Source: Tubulanus polymorphus (taxonomy: Eukaryota > Nemertea > Palaeonemertea > Tubulaniformes > Tubulanidae). Taken from it: a DNA stretch of 60,000 nt. Shown in pieces: positions 54,497 through 60,000 of this stretch (position 1 is the stretch's first letter; each line of letters begins with the position of its first letter). The notes under the pieces are model-generated. The model searched no databases, was not told the origin of the DNA, and worked only from the letters and a program-made list of their open reading frames with translations. The translations under genes were made by a program, and so were the position numbers. The stretch is taken from positions 17,132,450-17,192,449 of the forward strand of contig NC_134029.1 in assembly GCF_964204645.1 (NCBI RefSeq), written 5' to 3'.

Positions 54497-56320
54497 TTAA
54501 GTGAAAGTTTGATTAGTCAAGTTAATCAACTTTGGATACCATGATTGTGACGGCCAATTAGGCACCACAAGAATACCGTGACTTTTTTCTTGTTGAATTT
54601 TAGACAGACATTTAGCAATTAAACTAAATGGAGGGAAGGCATACCAACACCAATTTGACCAATTCACAGTGAATGCATCTATACAAAAAGCTTGAGGATC
54701 AGGATACCAAGAAATGAACTTAACCCGTTGGGTTGATTCTAGATGCAAATAGATCAATTTCAGGTTGTCAAAAAGCTCTGATAATATCTGAGAACGCAGT
54801 CTTATCTAATTGCCATTCTTTATTGACCGATTGAACGCGTGATGAAATATCTGCATCAAAGTTCGATATTCCTGAAATGTGAGTTACAGAAAGCCATGAA
54901 TTAAATTTGAAGACTAATTGCCAAATCTGTTTAGCTAAACTATTCAACTGAGGAGATTTTGTTCCTCCCTGATTCTTAATGTAGGCTACTACAACGGTAT
55001 TATCTACTAATTGAACAAGAATATGTTTGTTCTGAATAAGTACACTGAACGATAAAAGGGCAAACAAAACTGCCTTAAGCTCTAGAATATTGATGTGATT
55101 CAATTTCTCTTGCGCATTCCAAAAACCATAGGTTTTAGTTTGATTGATAATTGCACCCCAACCTGTAAGAGATGCGTCAGTAGTAATAGGTATATTAGGC
55201 GCATGACGTGTAATTGGAGCAGAAGCAGAATGAGAAATATTCTCAATCCACCAAATTAAATCAGTCTTAACTTCATCAAAAAGAGAAACTTTAGTATTGA
55301 AATCTCCTAACGATTGAGAAAGAGAAATAGACTTAAGTTTTTCTAAATTTCAATAATATAATCGACCTGCCGTCACAGCAGGAAAGGAAGAAACTAGAAC
55401 ACCCACGACATGGGCAACATGCCAAATAGACGGATTTGGTTTGTGCAACAATGTGGAGCACTCATTGATTATTTTCTCAATCTTATCCTGACCTAAGAAA
55501 ACCTTCCAAGTCATTGAATTCAACCAAAAGCCAAGAAACTTCCTCCGAACATCAGGTTTCTTCTCTGACTTGACCTCATTAATTAAGTAACCACAATTTT
55601 GTAATTGTGTTTCAGAAATCGATACATTCGAACTGCATTCGATACAATCCAGCCCTTGCAAATAAATATCATCGATATAATCGGCAGAGATGTAACCTAA
55701 CTGACGTAATGGTGTTAAAACCGGTTTTAATAATTTCGTAAAAAGTCTAGGCGCCGAAGAAATCCCATTAGAGAGACATATATATTGAAAAAGATTACCT
55801 TTCCAAATAAATCTAAGTAATTTCCTATCTTCAGGGCAAATTGAAATAGAATAATAGGCATCTTTTAAATCTAATGAAGCCATATAACAACCTGGAGTCA
55901 TTAATTCAGAACAGTATTCAATGAAGTCATTTAAATATGACAATATTTTACAAATTTGTTCAGATGAGTTAGATTCAAAATGAGTCTAAACCCAGAGTCT
56001 TTCTTGGGAACAACAAAAATGTTTGAAATAAATTGACCATGAGATGGAGAAGCAAACTCAATAATTCCTCTCTGAAGGAATTCAGATAATAAAACGTCTA
56101 TTGCAGACTACTCTTTACTCGAAAAGAAAATAGTTCGAGGCAACTCCAATTGACATGGAGGGAGGTTTTCCCATTCAATGTGGTAACCTTTAACACAATC
56201 TAATATATAACTGTCTGAAGTTAATGACTCCCAAAAGGTCAAAAAATGTTGAATACGCCCAGCTACAGGTAAGGAATGACTTACCATTTTTTCTGGTCCT
56301 GAAACTGGCCCTTCCTCCAA
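54497..56320 (-). pseudogene. DIRS reverse transcriptase and RNase H, multiply broken
   Basis: From 56320 the frame shows the DIRS lead-in (AGRIQHFLTFWESLTSDSYI), then palm-domain motifs: DLKDAYYSI (motif A) near 55860 and YIDDIYL (catalytic Asp pair) near 55680. RNase H follows with an ILELKA motif near 55090, VDNT near 55000 and a late Asp near 54870. The tail has the DIRS-typical DPQAFCIDAF and YAFPPFSLI blocks. Breaks seen: TAG at 56108-56110, TAA near 55937 with a frame change near 55.90 kb, TGA at 55350-55352, TGA at 54768-54770, and a frame change near 54.74 kb. RT and RNase H would copy the element RNA into circular DNA. Confidence 0.9.
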
Positions 56321-57237
56321 AAATCCTTCTTGTTTGGAGTATTATTTGAAGGGCTATAATTAGGATATGGTTGAAATCTGCCATACCGAGCACGACCACG
56401 ACCTCTCAAAGCGCTAGAACGGCCACGACCCCGAAAATTAGTAGGAAGAAGTTTCCCAACCATTCTAGTTGTCCTTTCGATTTCTTTTAATTTTTCGTCA
56501 AGGTTATCCCCAAATAATTGATCCCCAATGGGATTCGAGGGTAGCCAAAGCGGCTTAAAAGAATCTTTAAAATCTTTCCTAAGAAGCTCTCTCCTTCTTA
56601 AATTCAACTCAAAGTTTCCTTGAGCGAAAAAAGAAAGTGCATCATACAAAATGGCCCCTAACGATTTCCTATCTAAATGTTTAGAGGAATCAGTTAAACT
56701 TTCAACAACACGGGAGATAGCTGTAACACCCCGAAGATTCCAATTTTGGATTTTCTGCAGTTTAACTTCAAACGCTGCAGATTCTTTAGGAAGCCTCATC
56801 CATATAGGCTGATTAACTTTTGTAACAGCCAATTTCGATGTATTATCAGGACAAGCATAGTCCTTAGCCTTGCGTTCTAGCTTGTCTAGAAACTCTTTCT
56901 TTTCTGGATCATCTGATCCGAAACCGGATAAAAGTTGAGTCAATAAAGACGAAATATCTTCATTTAACGGAGGTCCAGTCACCTTAAAAGACTGAACCTC
57001 AGATCTAAAAAAATCTAATAAATCATTCGAATCCTTGTTAACAGGGAAATTATTGTTGTCATCTGATTTATTAAAGAGACTTAAAAATCTCTGACCGATT
57101 GAATCAGAATTAGAAACATCAGCAACATTATGATCATCATTATGAAAGGCGATATCCAAAGGATATTCGGCAAAATCTGAAGACATCTGATTTTCAAGGT
57201 CTTCAAGTCTCTTCTTCATAAGAAGAAATTCTGACAT
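56281..57237 (-). CDS. DIRS gag-like protein, open frame
   Basis: This 318-residue frame begins MSEFLLMKKRLEDLENQ (coiled start) and has an acidic middle, an RRRELLRKDFK segment and a C-terminal RG-rich stretch (FRGRGRSSALRGRGRARYGR) typical of nucleic-acid-binding tails of DIRS gag proteins. A stop codon lies two codons upstream of the ATG. It overlaps the RT frame by 40 bases. It is the only long undamaged DIRS frame. Confidence 0.75.
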   Translation of the reverse strand: MSEFLLMKKRLEDLENQMSSDFAEYPLDIAFHNDDHNVADVSNSDSIGQRFLSLFNKSDDNNNFPVNKDSNDLLDFFRSEVQSFKVTGPPLNEDISSLLTQLLSGFGSDDPEKKEFLDKLERKAKDYACPDNTSKLAVTKVNQPIWMRLPKESAAFEVKLQKIQNWNLRGVTAISRVVESLTDSSKHLDRKSLGAILYDALSFFAQGNFELNLRRRELLRKDFKDSFKPLWLPSNPIGDQLFGDNLDEKLKEIERTTRMVGKLLPTNFRGRGRSSALRGRGRARYGRFQPYPNYSPSNNTPNKKDFWRKGQFQDQKKW

Positions 57238-57430
57238 TAGTTACCAGATTAGTCGAAACACTATCCACAAACTGTTGAGATTCAACAGGACAAGACGATG
57301 GTTTAGAAACCGTGGACGGTTTATTCGTTTTAACTATTCTCTGAGGAATAATGTTTTTATCTGAGGACGCAGTATGCGTCAAAAGTTTATAAGAAAGGCT
57401 CTGACGGCCTTCATTGATGGCCGAAGCCAT
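57203..57430 (-). CDS. Short open frame before DIRS gag
   Basis: 75 codons starting MASAINEGRQSLSYK and ending in a different frame 35 bases into gag. It may be the original gag N-terminus separated by a frameshift, or a leader frame. No domain is recognised. Confidence 0.4.
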   Translation of the reverse strand: MASAINEGRQSLSYKLLTHTASSDKNIIPQRIVKTNKPSTVSKPSSCPVESQQFVDSVSTNLVTNVRISSYEEET

Positions 57431-57472
57431 GTAATCCTCATCGTCAACGACGTGGGATTCAATTTCAACTTC

Positions 57473-57558
57473 TTTATTTAAGCATTACGGATTTAGGAGC
57501 GTTTCCAGCCTTTCCGTATAGTATAGTTAAACGACGGGCGCGCGTTGCATCATGGGTA
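57473..57558. repeat. DIRS right inverted terminal repeat
   Basis: This is the imperfect inverse of 36143-36232. It is followed inward by the gag region and outward by Penelope-like sequence. Confidence 0.8.
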
Positions 57559-58531
57559 AATTCATTATGAAACATGTCGGATTATCGAAGTAGGAACAAC
57601 GTGAGAGATTGCATTTTAACATTATAATCATCCAGATCTAAAATCACAATCTTGTCACCTTTATCAGCCTTAGATATTTTAATAGTCACTACTTTTGTAG
57701 TTCTTGGAGGGCGAGCCGAAATCGACGAGGTATTCAAAGAGGTTACTGTTGAGTTGATCGCAAATAGCATGTAGATTCATGAATATAAAGTTATAGTCCA
57801 AACTGTTCTGAGATGATTTACGTTATTGCAATTGGGTGACAAAGTCTAAAACATGTTTATCTTGATGAGGAAGAGAAAAATTCAAACCGTAGCCGAGAAG
57901 TTGACATTGAGTAGAAGATAACGTGGTTGAAGACAAATCGACTATGTTGTCGGTGTTGCTAAATCTAGTCCAAGGGCTGGAATCAATGAGTTTTTATTCA
58001 GTTGGTTGTTAAGATCCACGGACTTTCTGTGCTGATGATATTTTCCAGAGCCTTGAACAATAGTGGAGAGCGATTTCCAGAGGAATAGGTCCGGTACGTG
58101 AAATAATTTTGAGATTGACGGAATTTGTAGAACTGATAGTTACAGTCTTCCTTAGCACGATCTATAGCGAATTTGAGTTGCTTGTTAGCTTCGGGTGGAA
58201 ACGCAGAGCTGGAGTCGTATTTCCAAATCCAAGAAAGTGATCGCGGAACCATTTTTTCGGCATAATACTCCTGAAGAAACTTGACTTTACTTTTGGCAGT
58301 CCTGGATTTGATATAGCATTTCTCATAATTTCGGAAGCTAGCGACGAGGTACGGGGACGTGAAGAAGAATAATTTTAATACGATACTTCGATCCGTGGGT
58401 AGCATGATCACGATTGATAGAACACTATATCCGTGTTGACGCGATGTAGAGAGAATCCCACAATGATAAGCAAGTCCGAAAATGTAACTTCGAGATAGTA
58501 GTTTATTCAACGTTTCGACTAAGAATTGCAT
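57559..58531 (-). pseudogene. Penelope-like element N-terminal region, broken
   Basis: On the minus strand, 58531-57998 encodes KVKFLQEYYAEKMVPRSLSW and related helical sequence; about 57960-57850 reads IVDLSSTTLSSTQCQLLGYG then LNFSLP; and 57700-57620 reads ISKADKGDKIVILDLDDYN. This order is the N-terminal part of Penelope-type retroelements, ahead of the reverse transcriptase. Frame changes and stops separate the pieces. It ends at the DIRS right terminus, and no Penelope reverse transcriptase was found on the far side of the DIRS. Confidence 0.65.
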
Positions 58532-58542
58532 TATCTACAGCA

Positions 58543-59450
58543 CTATTTGAACTGATAATGGTTAACACAAATAATTTTTGAAATACAGTTGAAGAGACTT
58601 ACATTTGAGTCAACGTCTAACTTTTCACTACCAAACAATAGGAAGTTACATTTATGGTTAATTGTAAGATTATTAAAATATTCGAGTAAATTACAAGAAT
58701 CTAGGTATGTGTGAAGCTTATTTAACTCAGCCACATGGCTGGGTCTACGACAATTTACAAGGAAATGCTTGGTATCAAGCCTCTTTAGGCAAAAAGTGCA
58801 CAGAGGATCAACATCCCTAGAATTGTGTTAAAACAACTGATATTTTAAAAGAAAATCGACACTGAGGCGGTTAAGACAGATTTCGTCACGACGATCCAAG
58901 TCAGTTGTTAATACGGTACTAAAGGTAGGGGCACATGAGCGTATTTTTCGCCCGAACGCGGCGAATTTACAAATCGCCCGAATAATTCGCTCACGGCGAT
59001 GACGATTTCGTTGGCCGACTCGATCGCCCGGCGAATCACCCGTATCAAACATGTTTGATATTTTCGGCCGATTATTTACGCCGGTTATCGGATCGCCCGC
59101 AAATTCGCTCGTCTGCCCGCACTCGGCGAATTTCGCCGAGCGATCCATTTTTGTCAACCAATAGGATGCGTTTTGTTGATATCACGTGATTCGTTAACTC
59201 CCTCCCACTAAGTGCCAGTCGCTGACCGAATTTCGGTTTGATCGCTACGTGTGCGAAAAAATACGCTCGCGTGTCCCTACCTTAGGGATAGGACAGTGGT
59301 ACTTGGTAGTAAATGATTTAAATGGGATAGGGTAGGCAATTTGCTGGTGTTGGCGTCGAGGTTATTCCAATAACACATGAGATTAAAGAGGGCGAATATT
59401 AGTAATTGTATCTATGTTGTTCTAGATCAAAGGTCGAACGGTCGAGCTCA
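58543..59450 (-). pseudogene. LINE ORF2 3' end, interrupted by a MITE
   Basis: 58918-58543 on the minus strand encodes LNRLSVDFLLKYQLF, a stop, then DPLCTFCLKRLDTKHFLVNC, the Cys-His knuckle typical after LINE reverse transcriptases. Matching upstream sequence resumes beyond the MITE at 59285. Confidence 0.6.
58923..59282. mobile_element. GC-rich MITE with about 30-bp inverted ends
   Basis: The left end AGGTAGGGGCACATGAGCGT matches the inverted right end AGGTAGGGACACGCGAGCGT, and both continue to ATTTTTCGC. TAA and TAG flank the ends, perhaps a diverged 3-bp target duplication. It is about 360 bp, rich in TCGCCCG and GGCGAAT repeats, much higher in GC than its surroundings. No transposase is present. 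Confidence 0.75.
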
Positions 59451-59551
59451 TAAAAGATGAAAAATAAATTCTCGCACGCTCGAATTTATTTTTGTTTTTT
59501 ACTCTATCTCCCCTTCAACCTTTGATCTAGAACAACATATATACAATTACT
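59401..59551. repeat. Foldback with 34-bp arms
   Basis: AGTAATTGTATCTATGTTGT and following pairs with the inverse at 59518-59551 with few mismatches, and an inner AAATAAATTC/GAATTTATTT pair lies within the loop. Probably a small MITE. Confidence 0.75.
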
Positions 59552-59756
59552 CTAATAATTCCATATATTAAAAGTGTGAGTAAAGTGTTAGCATAATAAT
59601 CTAGATAAATAAGATCAAATATAGGTTTCGAATAATAAAAAATCGATTTCTAAACATAAAAAGTGTGAGTAAAGTGTGAGTAGAGTGCAAACATAAAAAC
59701 TGTGAGAAAAAGTAACGAGTAATTAACGAGTTGTCAGAATTAAAATCAATTTCAAA

Positions 59757-60000
59757 CATAAAAAGTGTGAGAAAAGTGTGAGTAAAATAATTTAGATTTT
59801 TCAAACATAAAAGTGTGAGCAAAGTGTGAGTAAAATAATTTAGATATTTTAATATTTAAAGTGCGAGTAAAGTGTGAGTAAAATAATTTAGATTTTTTAA
59901 TATCTAAAGTGCGAGTAAAGTGTGAGTAAAATAATTTAGATTTTTTAATATTAAAAGTGTGAGTAAAGTGTGAGTAAAATAATTTAGATTTTTTAATATT
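59757..60000. repeat. 48-bp tandem array running off the window
   Basis: GTGTGAG or GTGCGAG starts at 59765, 59813, 59861, 59909 and 59957, exactly 48 bp apart, each followed by TAAAGTGTGAGTAAAATAAT (or close). Units become more alike toward the right edge. Looser related sequence begins near 59568. Confidence 0.95.

Larger units (their letters stand above)
36143..57558 (-). mobile_element. DIRS-type tyrosine-recombinase retrotransposon, split by a Polinton
   Basis: Inverted terminal repeats of about 85 bp (36143-36232 and 57473-57558) share TTTACCCATGAT, GGCTGGAAACGCTCCTA and CCGTAATGCTTAAATA. On the minus strand the order is gag, reverse transcriptase plus RNase H, then tyrosine recombinase, the DIRS order. 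Without the Polinton and one target copy it is about 4.9 kb, a normal DIRS length. The gag frame is open, the RT/RNase H frame has several stops and frameshifts, and the recombinase is disrupted by the Polinton. Confidence 0.9.

Noticed and set aside
59401-60000. CRISPR-like regular repeats at the right end
   Set aside because: The 48-bp units have no unique spacers and the genome is animal; it is a simple tandem array.

Overview
The window is animal nuclear DNA: one intron-rich gene, a first exon of a second gene, and about 30 kb of nested mobile elements. The gene is a PIAS-type SUMO E3 ligase. Introns have GT-AG ends, and the repeat content (palindrome-bearing interspersed repeats with 154-bp tandem monomers, a DIRS retrotransposon, Polintons, Penelope and LINE remnants, many MITEs) fits a marine lophotrochozoan, possibly a mollusc. 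That taxonomic guess is inference only.

Layout. 1-20.7 kb: twelve phase-consistent exons of a PIAS gene on the + strand, missing its 5' end (SAP domain), with introns full of dispersed repeats and MITEs. 20.7-26.6 kb: intergenic repeats, a (TA)n tract, an 842-bp hAT-like non-autonomous element and a pogo-like MITE. 26.6-32.5 kb: three broken pieces of Polinton left ends and a LINE remnant. 34.3-34.8 kb: a TATA promoter and first exon of a secreted PAN/apple-domain protein. 36.1-57.6 kb: a DIRS-type tyrosine-recombinase retrotransposon (gag, RT/RNase H, YR, inverted terminal repeats) split by a 16.5-kb Polinton. 57.6-59.4 kb: Penelope-like and LINE remnants, the latter hit by a GC-rich MITE. 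59.75 kb to the end: a 48-bp tandem array running off the window.

The Polinton (37811-54304) is the centrepiece. It has near-identical inverted ends starting AGTAATTAG, a perfect 6-bp target duplication, and genes for protein-primed DNA polymerase B, retroviral-type integrase with chromodomain, packaging ATPase, double-jelly-roll capsid protein, penton-like protein and a set of small membrane proteins. Three things make it unusual. (1) Thirteen of fifteen gene starts lie inside an exact TAAATG, mostly with a T-tract just upstream, and the other two have close variants; this is the layout of poxvirus late promoters. (2) It carries a zinc-ribbon protein resembling the VLTF3 late transcription factor of large DNA viruses. 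(3) Its polymerase motif C is split by a LAGLIDADG intein whose C-terminal splice junction lies on a one-base frameshift in an A-run. The left-end gene, polymerase and VLTF3-like genes share an extra upstream box absent from the structural genes, which suggests two expression classes. The ATPase has a stop codon inside its Walker A motif, so this copy as read cannot make a complete set of working proteins, although most of its frames are open.

Limits: all homology calls come from reading motifs by eye. No alignment or database search was run.
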